50,700 bases of DNA from Sulfurospirillum sp964441765. GTDB lineage: Bacteria > Campylobacterota > Campylobacteria > Campylobacterales > Sulfurospirillaceae. Under the pieces are notes generated by a model, which ran no database searches, had not been told where the DNA came from, and saw only the letters and a list, made by a program, of their open reading frames with translations. Shown here piece after piece: positions 44,370 to 50,700 of the stretch (positions within the stretch are counted from its first letter, which is position 1; each line of letters opens with the position of its first letter). The translations under genes were made by a program, and so were the position numbers. The stretch covers positions 1-50,700 of the forward strand of contig CAYTVI010000004.1 of NCBI GenBank assembly GCA_964441765.1, read 5' to 3'.

Positions 44370-45140
44370 TTAAATAACTATTTTTTCTTGCCCAATGCGA
44401 TACAATGCAAAATCGTATTTTACAGGATCGTTGATATCAAACTCTTTTAATTTCTGGGTTAGTTCTAAAACAGCTTTAAAATCATAACGAAGATGGCTAA
44501 TCAAACCTAACTTTTTGCTGACATTAAAGGTATGAACGTCTAAAGGTATGAGTAAATCTCCTTTATCCACACCTTGCCATAGACCCAAGTCAAGATTGTC
44601 ATGGCGAACCATCCACCGTAAAAACATATGCCACCGCTTATAAGGCGATGTGATACGATTTTGAGGAACTTTACCCAGTAAAAACTCATATCCTTTTGAA
44701 CGGTAAGGGTTGATATCGTACAGATAGCTGATTAAGGTTTTGAGTCCATCCATAACACTTTTATTGCGAACATAGCCTTCTAAAAATAGAGCTTCTAATG
44801 AACCGTGTTGCTTTGCTTGGCAGAGCGTTAAAAAAAGCTCTTGTGTGTCGTAAGATGTTTGAAAGCGGTAATAATGCGTACCAAGTGATGCTCTAATGGT
44901 TGATTCTTCTTTTTCTAAAAGAGAAAAATCAAGAGTTTGTAAAAATTTCACAATACTACGCGCATTACCATAAGCAAATAATGCACAAATAAGTGCGATA
45001 AATTCATCTTTATACAAAGTAGCAATCCACAATGGATCTGGTTTTTCAACACAGAGTTCATCAAGAGAATTTCGTTTGGCAACTTCATGTTCCAATCGCT
45101 CATACAGTAGATTATGCTTCGTGTAGACTCTCTTTCTCAT
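44370..45140 (-). CDS. TIGR02757 family protein (DUF2400)
   Basis: About 256 residues, soluble. DPLWIATLYKDEFIALICALFAYGN, RWHMFLRWMVRHDNLDLGLW and IPLDVHTFNVSKKLGL are the conserved blocks, which give a helix-hairpin-like fold reminiscent of DNA glycosylases; the function is unknown. The start is uncertain: ATG at 45140 is used, with a longer frame to 45164; either overlaps the ABC permease gene. It follows flgK and the permease, as a similar gene does in C. jejuni. Confidence 0.8.
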   Translation of the reverse strand: MRKRVYTKHNLLYERLEHEVAKRNSLDELCVEKPDPLWIATLYKDEFIALICALFAYGNARSIVKFLQTLDFSLLEKEESTIRASLGTHYYRFQTSYDTQELFLTLCQAKQHGSLEALFLEGYVRNKSVMDGLKTLISYLYDINPYRSKGYEFLLGKVPQNRITSPYKRWHMFLRWMVRHDNLDLGLWQGVDKGDLLIPLDVHTFNVSKKLGLISHLRYDFKAVLELTQKLKEFDINDPVKYDFALYRIGQEKIVI

Positions 45141-45924
45141 TGCTTTTGGCTTGTAAATAATCACTGATAGAGACTAAGGCAAATGTAACGGTAAAAATAG
45201 CTAAACCAGGGAAAAAACTAAGCCACCACGCAATGTCTATCACCTCTTTACCTTCACTTAGTATCACTCCCCAGCTCATTTGTGGAGGTGTAATTCCAAT
45301 CCCTAAAAAACTAAGCCCACTCTCCGCTAAAATAGCACCACTCACACCAAAGGTAAAGCTTACAAAAAAAATAGGTGCTAATAATGGAGCAAAATACTTG
45401 AAAATAATTTTCCAAGAAGAGACATTGGCTATTTTTAAAATCTTGATAAATGCCGCATTGGAGATTGCAAAACTTTCACTACGAATTAAACGAGCCATTC
45501 CCATCCATCCCGTAATAGAAATAATAAAAATTAAAACCCATAAAGAGGCACTCATGTAACTCACTAAAGCTAAAAGTAAAAAGAACGTAGGAAATGTTAA
45601 GAAAAGGTCAATCACGATAATAATGCTTTTGTCAACATTACGCTGAAAAAAGCCCGCACTGATACCAATAGCAAGTCCTAAAAAACTCGCAACCATAGCA
45701 CTTAAAATACCAATGGTTAAAGAAACTTGTCCACCAAGCATGAGACGTGCTAATACATCGCGCCCTAAACGGTCTGTACCTAACAGATGCTCAAAAGATG
45801 GTGGTAATAAAATACTCTGAGGATTCAGTGCATACGCTGAAACAGAATAAAAAGAAGGTGCAATAAAGCAGATGAAAAAAATGAGCACCAAAATACTAGT
45901 GCTCATAAGAGGAAAGCGTTTCAC
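45112..45924 (-). CDS. ABC transporter permease, oligopeptide/nickel type (DppC/OppC-like)
   Basis: 270 residues with an N-terminal helix and five more. GTDRLGRDVLARLMLGGQVSL and ESGLSFLGIGITPPQMSWG are signatures of peptide/nickel permeases, and SFTFGVSGAILAESGLSFLG contains the EAA-like loop. No partner permease, ATPase or binding protein is nearby, so these must be encoded elsewhere. The GTG start shares one base with the flgK stop. Confidence 0.88.
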   Translation of the reverse strand: MKRFPLMSTSILVLIFFICFIAPSFYSVSAYALNPQSILLPPSFEHLLGTDRLGRDVLARLMLGGQVSLTIGILSAMVASFLGLAIGISAGFFQRNVDKSIIIVIDLFLTFPTFFLLLALVSYMSASLWVLIFIISITGWMGMARLIRSESFAISNAAFIKILKIANVSSWKIIFKYFAPLLAPIFFVSFTFGVSGAILAESGLSFLGIGITPPQMSWGVILSEGKEVIDIAWWLSFFPGLAIFTVTFALVSISDYLQAKSNEKESLHEA

Positions 45925-47771
45925 TATGTTTTAAGTCCTAAGAGTGTATCTAGCATTTGGTCAATCGTACTAATCACTTTTGCATTTGCATTATAGCCTG
46001 TTTGGAATTTCATTAAATTCACAAGTTCTTCGTCAATATTAACACCACTAATCGATTGATATTCGGTATAGACGGTGTTGTATAAAGCGCTACTGCTATT
46101 GAAACTACTAATGGCTTTTTCTCCATCGGTACCAATTTTAGTGGTTATATAACGGTAAAATCCTTCCATACTCTCCGTGGCAGTAGAGCCATCTTTACGG
46201 TAAAAATTGAGCTTCTCATATTGCATCTGTACCATAGCATTTGCGACCGTATTGTTACCAGAAATCGGTGCGCTGTACCCTTGCATCGAAGAAGGATCTT
46301 TTTTAAACTCTGATTTTACATCAATATTTGAAGCATCTGTTCCTGAAAAAAACTGGCTAATTCCAACAGCACCTGGGAAATTTGTACCATGGTCTTCTAT
46401 CGCTATTTTATACCCTGTGAGTCCATTTTTAGGGCTCAAGGCAAAAGAGCCATCCTCAACAAATGTAGCGGTAAAATAATCATCGACATCGTTTAAAGCA
46501 TTGTTATCATTATTGTCATCACTGCTTGTATTAATTTGGTCCAAAATACTTTTTGAATAAGTACTGTCATTCATCGTCGTTGTACTACTTACAGTAATAC
46601 TTTTACGCGCTACTTCTTGCCCTTGGTTATTATAAATTATAACATCAAAGGTGCCTGCTTGAATATTAGAGTAGGCATTTTTAAGCGTAGTATCATTTGC
46701 AACGCCTTCCATTAAAGGCGTTTGCATCTGTGACTGAGCACTTCTAGCGTATAAATTATTTGTTTCTGTGATTAAGGTCTGGGCAAACGTATCCAAATCA
46801 TCAATGTACCCTTGAATTTTACCATCTTGTGGAAATCCTCCTTTAACTGTTGGATCAACCACACGACCTCGCAAGTCAAGCATAGCACCTATTTTCCCGC
46901 CACTGATTTTCTCTGTCATGTTGTAACGCGTACCATCTTGGATTTCAGCGTAAACAGAATAATAGTTGCTTTCATTGTTAACATTATCAATCACTAAAGG
47001 GTGAAATGTCGCACCATCAATAAAAGAGTTACCTGCAATATTAAGATAATAGTCCATTCCTTGATCTGTCATATTCGGATCAATCGTATTATCGCTGATA
47101 ATTTGACCTTTAAAAACGGAAAAATCTAATAACTTTGCTAAAGTCAATTCTAATTCATCTCTTTGATCTCTTAAGTCATTCGCATTATTGCCTTTAACGG
47201 ATTCGATATTGCCTATTTGCGCATTTAAATCAGCAATTCTCGCTCCAATGCTATTGACCTCTTCGAGCGATGTTTTAAGCTGCTCATTGATAGAGTTTTG
47301 AAGTGCTCTTAGTGTTTCACGTGATGTTTGAATATTTTGGGTTAATGTTGAAGCGGTTTGCACCAATGAAATTTTTTGTGCTCCTTCACTCGCATTTGAA
47401 GCCAAATCATTCCATGCATTAAAATAATTAGTTAAATCTGCTGCAACACCAACTTCTTGAAGATCAGGAAAATACTGGGCTATTTCTTTAAGGCTTTGTT
47501 GAGAATAGCTATCATATGACAAAGCGTTTGCTGTACTTTTAAGGCGCGTATAAACAAATTCATCATGAATTCTTACAATGGAAGTAACGCTAACACCTGT
47601 ACCTATATCGCCTGGTTGCGTGTGAAAAGGCGTACTTGGTGCAAACATAACACGCTGGCGGGTATAAGACTCATTATTAGCATTCGCGATATTATGACTG
47701 GTTGTAGAAACAGCTGTCTGCGAAGCATTAAGCCCTGTTCTACCTGTGTTAAGTGCGCTAAAAAGACTCAT
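45924..47771 (-). CDS. flgK: Flagellar hook-associated protein FlgK
   Basis: First hook-filament junction protein. 615 residues; the N-terminus SLFSALNTGRTGLNASQTAV and SHNIANANNESYTRQRV, and the C-terminus SGVNIDEELVNLMKFQTGYNANAKVI, form the coiled D0/D1 domains, with a variable middle. It is downstream of flgM and flgN (3-bp spacing), so it is likely read from the sigma28 promoter at 48461-48486. Confidence 0.97.
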   Translation of the reverse strand: MSLFSALNTGRTGLNASQTAVSTTSHNIANANNESYTRQRVMFAPSTPFHTQPGDIGTGVSVTSIVRIHDEFVYTRLKSTANALSYDSYSQQSLKEIAQYFPDLQEVGVAADLTNYFNAWNDLASNASEGAQKISLVQTASTLTQNIQTSRETLRALQNSINEQLKTSLEEVNSIGARIADLNAQIGNIESVKGNNANDLRDQRDELELTLAKLLDFSVFKGQIISDNTIDPNMTDQGMDYYLNIAGNSFIDGATFHPLVIDNVNNESNYYSVYAEIQDGTRYNMTEKISGGKIGAMLDLRGRVVDPTVKGGFPQDGKIQGYIDDLDTFAQTLITETNNLYARSAQSQMQTPLMEGVANDTTLKNAYSNIQAGTFDVIIYNNQGQEVARKSITVSSTTTMNDSTYSKSILDQINTSSDDNNDNNALNDVDDYFTATFVEDGSFALSPKNGLTGYKIAIEDHGTNFPGAVGISQFFSGTDASNIDVKSEFKKDPSSMQGYSAPISGNNTVANAMVQMQYEKLNFYRKDGSTATESMEGFYRYITTKIGTDGEKAISSFNSSSALYNTVYTEYQSISGVNIDEELVNLMKFQTGYNANAKVISTIDQMLDTLLGLKT

Positions 47772-47773
47772 GA

Positions 47774-48202
47774 CTATGCCCTGATTTTAAGCAGTGACGC
47801 TGGTTTATGGTTGGCAACTTTATAGCCTTCCATATCACGCGGGAAGATGCTGTCTAAGAGTGAATTATAAAATTGACTAATCGTCACAACATATTTTGCA
47901 TATGTTTTATTACACACCTTAAGCTCAGACAGTTTTGCCTTCATTAAAGAAAGAAGCTCTTTTTGCTCATCATTTAATAACTCTTCTAAAGAATCCTGAC
48001 CGCTTTCTTTGAGTATTTTCATGAGTTCATGATCTAAAAGTGATTTTTTATTTTCAAAAGAGTGTATCAAATCATTTTTAATGCGCGTTCGCTCAAAAAT
48101 ATCACTGTGATTTGCAACTTTTATATCTTCAATATCTTTATACGTTTGTTCGATTAAATGTTCAATATCTTTGATAGCATTGTTTAAATAGTGTGTTAAC
48201 AT
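47774..48202 (-). CDS. flgN: FlgN-like flagellar export chaperone
   Basis: A 142-residue, almost fully helical acidic-basic protein without a signal peptide. Length, composition and place between flgM and flgK fit FlgN, which guards FlgK/FlgL before export; sequence motifs are weak, so context carries the call. AAGGATGAAAG is the ribosome site. Confidence 0.7.
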   Translation of the reverse strand: MLTHYLNNAIKDIEHLIEQTYKDIEDIKVANHSDIFERTRIKNDLIHSFENKKSLLDHELMKILKESGQDSLEELLNDEQKELLSLMKAKLSELKVCNKTYAKYVVTISQFYNSLLDSIFPRDMEGYKVANHKPASLLKIRA

Positions 48203-48225
48203 CTTTCATCCTTATAAAGAAGGAT

Positions 48226-48426
48226 TTAGATAAGTTCCTCCGCAATAGCCCCCGCAGTTTTTACGATATCAACTTTATAACTACCGTTTTGAATCTGCTC
48301 TTTTAAAGCGGTTACTTTATCTAAAACTTCACTTTTTTCTGTTTTTTGAACACCTTTTGATGCATCATCTTTAGGTGCGCTTTGCTGTACATATGCAGTT
48401 GCCTGCGATTGAATGGTTGAAATCAT
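48226..48426 (-). CDS. flgM: Anti-sigma28 factor FlgM
   Basis: A 66-residue protein. It has a disordered N-terminal half (SAPKDDASKGVQKTEKSE), and VTALKEQIQNGSYKVDIVKTAGAIAEELI is the FlgM C-terminal sigma28-binding pattern (KEQIxxGxYxVD). It holds sigma28 inactive until exported through the hook. A clear sigma28 promoter precedes it. Confidence 0.9.
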   Translation of the reverse strand: MISTIQSQATAYVQQSAPKDDASKGVQKTEKSEVLDKVTALKEQIQNGSYKVDIVKTAGAIAEELI

Positions 48427-48460
48427 TTTTAGCCTTTGTAGAAAGTATTTCTTTCACACC

Positions 48461-48486
48461 ATATCGGCCAAAACAATAAAACTTTA
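48461..48486 (-). promoter_or_regulatory. Sigma28 (FliA) promoter for flgM-flgN-flgK
   Basis: On the minus strand the -35 is TAAAGTTT (48486-48479), followed by a 10-nt spacer and the -10 GCCGATAT (48468-48461), almost the full sigma28 consensus TAAAGTTT-N11-GCCGATAA. It lies 35 bp before the flgM ATG; the -35 overlaps the flgJ stop codon. Confidence 0.85.
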
Positions 48487-48762
48487 ACGCCCCTCTTTTA
48501 AAAAATCAAATAACATTTGACTTAAACCCAAACCTCCGCTCAAAGCTGTACCCATCGTGTCGTTGTACATCGATTTATAAATCTTATCTCCCGCATCTTT
48601 AGGGAATAAGCCACTATCACTCTTCATCGCAATATCTAATACTTGTTTAACAAAATAGGCTTCAAACTGGTCGGTTTGCTCTTTTAAAAGCGCATCATTA
48701 TTGGCAACAGCTTTAGGCTGATACGTCATATTCATAAGTGCAACACTGTGGTCAACGTACAT
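48484..48762 (-). CDS. flgJ: FlgJ-type rod-binding protein (no muramidase domain)
   Basis: 92 residues matching only the N-terminal rod-capping half of FlgJ: DQFEAYFVKQVLDIAMKSDSGLFPKDAGDKIYKSMYNDTMG, in parts. The muramidase half known from enteric FlgJ is absent, as is usual in Campylobacterota. GGAGG lies 6 nt before the ATG, and its first base overlaps the end of flgI. Confidence 0.9.
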   Translation of the reverse strand: MYVDHSVALMNMTYQPKAVANNDALLKEQTDQFEAYFVKQVLDIAMKSDSGLFPKDAGDKIYKSMYNDTMGTALSGGLGLSQMLFDFLKEGR

Positions 48763-49817
48763 TAGATTACCTCCAACTTTGCAGTAATAGCTCCTGCTCG
48801 TTTGATATTTTCTAAGATGGAGATGATATCTTTTGGCTTTGCACCTAGTTTGCTCAAAGCTCGTGTAACATTAGCAACAGTCATACTTTCATCTTTTAAT
48901 TTAACTTGGTTTTCATTGGCTGCAATTTTCACATCGCCTCCAATATCAACGCTTTTATTGTCTTCATTAAATGCTGAGCTTGCTTCAATTTTAATCGTAA
49001 TATCACCGTGCGTGACGACAACAGGATCAACTTTAATATTGACTCCAGATACGATGGTTCCTGTTCGCTCGTCAATGACAATTTTTTCTTCTTTTTCATA
49101 TTTAACATTCACATCAAGTGCTCGTGCTAAAAATTCAACCATAGAGAGGTTTTCTGGTTTCATCAATTTAATGGTTCGAGAATCTGTCGCAACCGCTATT
49201 TTCTTTGTAAAATTTTTATTGAGTTCATTTTGAACAGAAATAGCCGTGTTGAAGTTTGATTCTTTTAAAGAGAGGTCAATATATTCTTGTCCATGTAAAT
49301 CATGCTCAATTTCACGCTCTACCAAAGCACCGCCAAAGATATTTGCTGATGTTGGATGGTTGATTTGACCTTTTTCTTTGCCATTCATCCCACCAATGGT
49401 CAGTGAGCCTTGTGCTAATGAATAGATTTTTCCATCCACACCTTTAAGCGGTGTTAAAAGAAGTGTTCCACCTTGCAATGACTTAGAATCACCAATGGAA
49501 GAGACCGTAACGTCTAGTTTATCGCCTTGTCTTGCAAAGGCTGGAAATTTAGCAGTAACAACAACGGCGGCAATATTTTTTGATTTGATATCATTTGGGT
49601 CAATTTTAACATTAACCGTTTGAAGTAGATTAGAGAGTGAACGAAGTGTAAATTCAGAAGATGAACCATCTCCTGTTCCACTAAGACCAACAACAAGACC
49701 ATAGCCAATTAATTGGTTTTCTCGAACACCAATAACATTTGCAATATCACCTATACGCTGTGCGTAGAGTGTGCTTAGCGTTGTAAGAAGTATGAGAGCA
49801 AGCTTTACAATCTTCAT
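48762..49817 (-). CDS. flgI: Flagellar P-ring protein FlgI
   Basis: Periplasmic ring around the rod. 351 residues with a signal peptide (KLALILLTTLSTLYAQ), then RIGDIANVIGVRENQLIGYGLVVGLSGTGDG. Family blocks such as NIAAVVVTAKFPAFARQGDKLDV, in parts, and VSSIGDSKSLQGGTLLLTPL follow. ATG at 49817 fits AGGG upstream better than the TTG one codon earlier. It has a sigma54 promoter. Confidence 0.97.
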   Translation of the reverse strand: MKIVKLALILLTTLSTLYAQRIGDIANVIGVRENQLIGYGLVVGLSGTGDGSSSEFTLRSLSNLLQTVNVKIDPNDIKSKNIAAVVVTAKFPAFARQGDKLDVTVSSIGDSKSLQGGTLLLTPLKGVDGKIYSLAQGSLTIGGMNGKEKGQINHPTSANIFGGALVEREIEHDLHGQEYIDLSLKESNFNTAISVQNELNKNFTKKIAVATDSRTIKLMKPENLSMVEFLARALDVNVKYEKEEKIVIDERTGTIVSGVNIKVDPVVVTHGDITIKIEASSAFNEDNKSVDIGGDVKIAANENQVKLKDESMTVANVTRALSKLGAKPKDIISILENIKRAGAITAKLEVI

Positions 49818-49850
49818 CAATTCCCTTTATCTAGCATATCGTTGCCAGAT

Positions 49851-49870
49851 AAAAGCAATTAATGTTCCAA
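49851..49870 (-). promoter_or_regulatory. Sigma54 (RpoN) promoter for flgI-flgJ
   Basis: On the minus strand TTGGAACA-TTAA-TTGCTTTT, with the GG and GC dinucleotides 10 bp apart, as sigma54 requires; it matches the C. jejuni form TTGGAAC-N5-TTGCTT. It lies about 34 bp before the flgI start and 5 bp after a palindrome copy. Confidence 0.85.
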
Positions 49871-49874
49871 AGTT

Positions 49875-50450
49875 TTACATGTAATAACTCAGCGAACTTT
49901 TCCCAAATTTTTTCTGCTTTTGAAGTGTGAAGACACCAATAGTTTGGGGGAGTACTAAACTACTCATATGCTCTACCGCAATCACATGGACGATTTCAGA
50001 GGGAATGGATGCAATAAGATGTAATGTTTTGTCGTAAATATCATCCATTCCTTCTCGAATTGAAAAAGGAGGATCAAAATAAAAAAATGTTTTACATGTA
50101 AACTTCGAAAGGAGTGTTGGTAATACTATAAAACTATCACCTCTTAGACAAGTTGAGGCTTTAGCATCAATCATAAAACAGTTTTTTTCAAGAATACTAA
50201 ACGCTGCTTTATCTTTTTCAATAAAATAGGCGTGTTTTGAACCCCTACTTAATGCTTCAAGCCCCATAGAACCACTACCGCCAAACACTTCAACAAAAGG
50301 TTGATCGATAATCTCATATTGAAAGGTATCAAAAAAAGAGCCTTTTAGAATAGATTTTGTGCTACGCGTACTCTCTAAAGAAGGTAAAAGAAGCTTTTTA
50401 CCTTTGTACTTACCAACGTTAATCGTTGTATATAGAGATTTAGTTTCCAT
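49875..50450 (-). CDS. rsmD: RsmD-like 16S rRNA (guanine-N2)-methyltransferase
   Basis: A 191-residue SAM-dependent methyltransferase. GGKYKGKKL-like start (NVGKYKGKKLLLP), the SAM-binding FVEVFGGSGSMGLEALSRG and the catalytic FFYFDPPFS motif (FDPPF) fit RsmD/YhhF, which methylates G966 of 16S rRNA. The equivalent C. jejuni gene next to flgI has also been called a DNA methyltransferase, so the target is not settled. The gene overlaps its upstream neighbour by 11 bp, and its stop codon is part of a palindrome copy. Confidence 0.85.
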   Translation of the reverse strand: METKSLYTTINVGKYKGKKLLLPSLESTRSTKSILKGSFFDTFQYEIIDQPFVEVFGGSGSMGLEALSRGSKHAYFIEKDKAAFSILEKNCFMIDAKASTCLRGDSFIVLPTLLSKFTCKTFFYFDPPFSIREGMDDIYDKTLHLIASIPSEIVHVIAVEHMSSLVLPQTIGVFTLQKQKKFGKSSLSYYM

Positions 50451-50700
50451 AATAATCTCTAAGTGTTTGAATCAATTCTTGTCTAAATTTTTCTGTTAAA
50501 GCCGCTATTTTATCTTCTAAAACATCAGAAATAGGAAGAGTCATACCTTCCGTCTGTGTATGATTTAAAGCCATATAAAATCGCTCTAATTCAAGTAAAA
50601 GTGTGGATTTTGAAAAAGGAATGAGAAGCTCACCTTCTACAGCAGAGATGTGAAAAATAGGCTTATCAAGCTCTATTTTTTTATCACTAATCACAAAATC
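50440..50700 (-). CDS. Hypothetical protein (5' end outside window)
   Basis: Open to the right edge. The 87 visible residues end TLRDYYGN and include LLIPFSKSTLLLELERFYMAL and LPISDVLEDKIAALTEKFRQELIQTL, a soluble, helical protein of no known family to me. It sits in the position of a hypothetical gene upstream of the flgI cluster in C. jejuni. A GTG at 50694 could be a start, but the frame stays open beyond it, so this is treated as partial. Confidence 0.5.
   Translation of the reverse strand, partial: DFVISDKKIELDKPIFHISAVEGELLIPFSKSTLLLELERFYMALNHTQTEGMTLPISDVLEDKIAALTEKFRQELIQTLRDYYGN

Larger units (their letters stand above)
1102..50102. repeat. Highly iterated palindrome TTACATGTAA (23 copies in the window)
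   Basis: Exact 10-bp copies start at 1102, 4748, 6053, 11381, 12438, 12804, 13777, 15173, 16458, 21068, 22946, 26073, 27389, 28268, 31429, 32110, 34529, 36405, 39855, 43012, 43835, 49875 and about 50093. Near-copies with one changed base lie at 7705, 12001, 25681 and 30106. Many extend to TTTACATGTAAA. Eighteen copies are inside genes in one of two frames (nine LHVK/N, nine TCK/N), two provide stop codons and three are between genes. Random expectation at about 40 percent GC is about 0.1, so this is strong enrichment. Function unknown. Confidence 0.9.

Overview
The window looks like a chromosome segment of a free-living Campylobacterota bacterium, most likely Sulfurospirillum or a close relative. 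The evidence is a monomeric NADP isocitrate dehydrogenase next to malate dehydrogenase, a Wolinella/Helicobacter-type hydABCDE hydrogenase operon with hyp genes and nikR, and gene strings that match Campylobacter jejuni order as I remember it (fliP-glmU-coaBC-pilD-lptF/G-truA, gatB-gpsA-pyrC2, and rsmD-flgI-flgJ-flgM-flgN-flgK). Genes are densely packed, often with ATGA or GTGA overlaps, and no gene-free stretch exceeds 300 bases. I saw no tRNA, rRNA or CRISPR array. Two 100-N assembly gaps (7044-7143 and 26444-26543) damage the genes they touch.

Layout. 1-3348: TCA-cycle genes on the minus strand (fumarate hydratase start, mdh, icd). 3439-7592: mltG and a large AsmA/DUF3971 protein that overlap head to head, then pieces of gph and a GNAT gene around gap 1. 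7641-23585: a roughly 16 kb nickel-hydrogenase island. It holds hypBCDEA, a degenerate DDE-transposase-like gene, nikR, hypF, hydE, hydD, hydC, hydB, hydA, a second hydrogenase (hupL, hupS) and a TetR regulator. 23691-28277: a TerB-like protein, pgi, ygiQ, a thiamine-binding protein and an unknown gene. 28286-29993: a two-gene AAA ATPase/DUF4276 module, a candidate defence system, whose second gene is frameshifted. 30198-36749: fliP, then glmU, coaBC, an unknown gene, pilD, lptF/G and truA. 36743-45924: pyrC2-like, GH3, gpsA, gatB, a small membrane protein, atpB, a tautomerase, a SulP transporter, a TIGR02757 protein and an ABC permease. 45924-50700: flagellar genes flgK, flgN, flgM, flgJ and flgI with recognisable sigma28 and sigma54 promoters, rsmD and a partial gene.

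How the parts work together. HydABC is a periplasmic membrane-anchored uptake hydrogenase that passes electrons to quinone. HydD trims the large subunit, HydE and HypF sit in the same operon, and HypA-F build and insert the Ni-Fe(CN)2CO centre. HypB carries a His-rich nickel store and NikR senses nickel. HupSL is a second, apparently cytoplasmic hydrogenase with an altered proximal cluster site and no cleavable tail, in an operon with its own TetR regulator. A possible TetR-type operator lies upstream of hydA.

The most unusual signal is not a gene. The 10-bp palindrome TTACATGTAA occurs 23 times by my hand count, against about 0.1 expected. It is spread over coding and noncoding DNA on both sides of operons, in the manner of a highly iterated palindrome such as cyanobacterial HIP1. 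It shapes proteins (recurrent LHVK/N and TCK/N peptides), supplies two stop codons and overlaps a terminator hairpin and a cluster-ligand codon.
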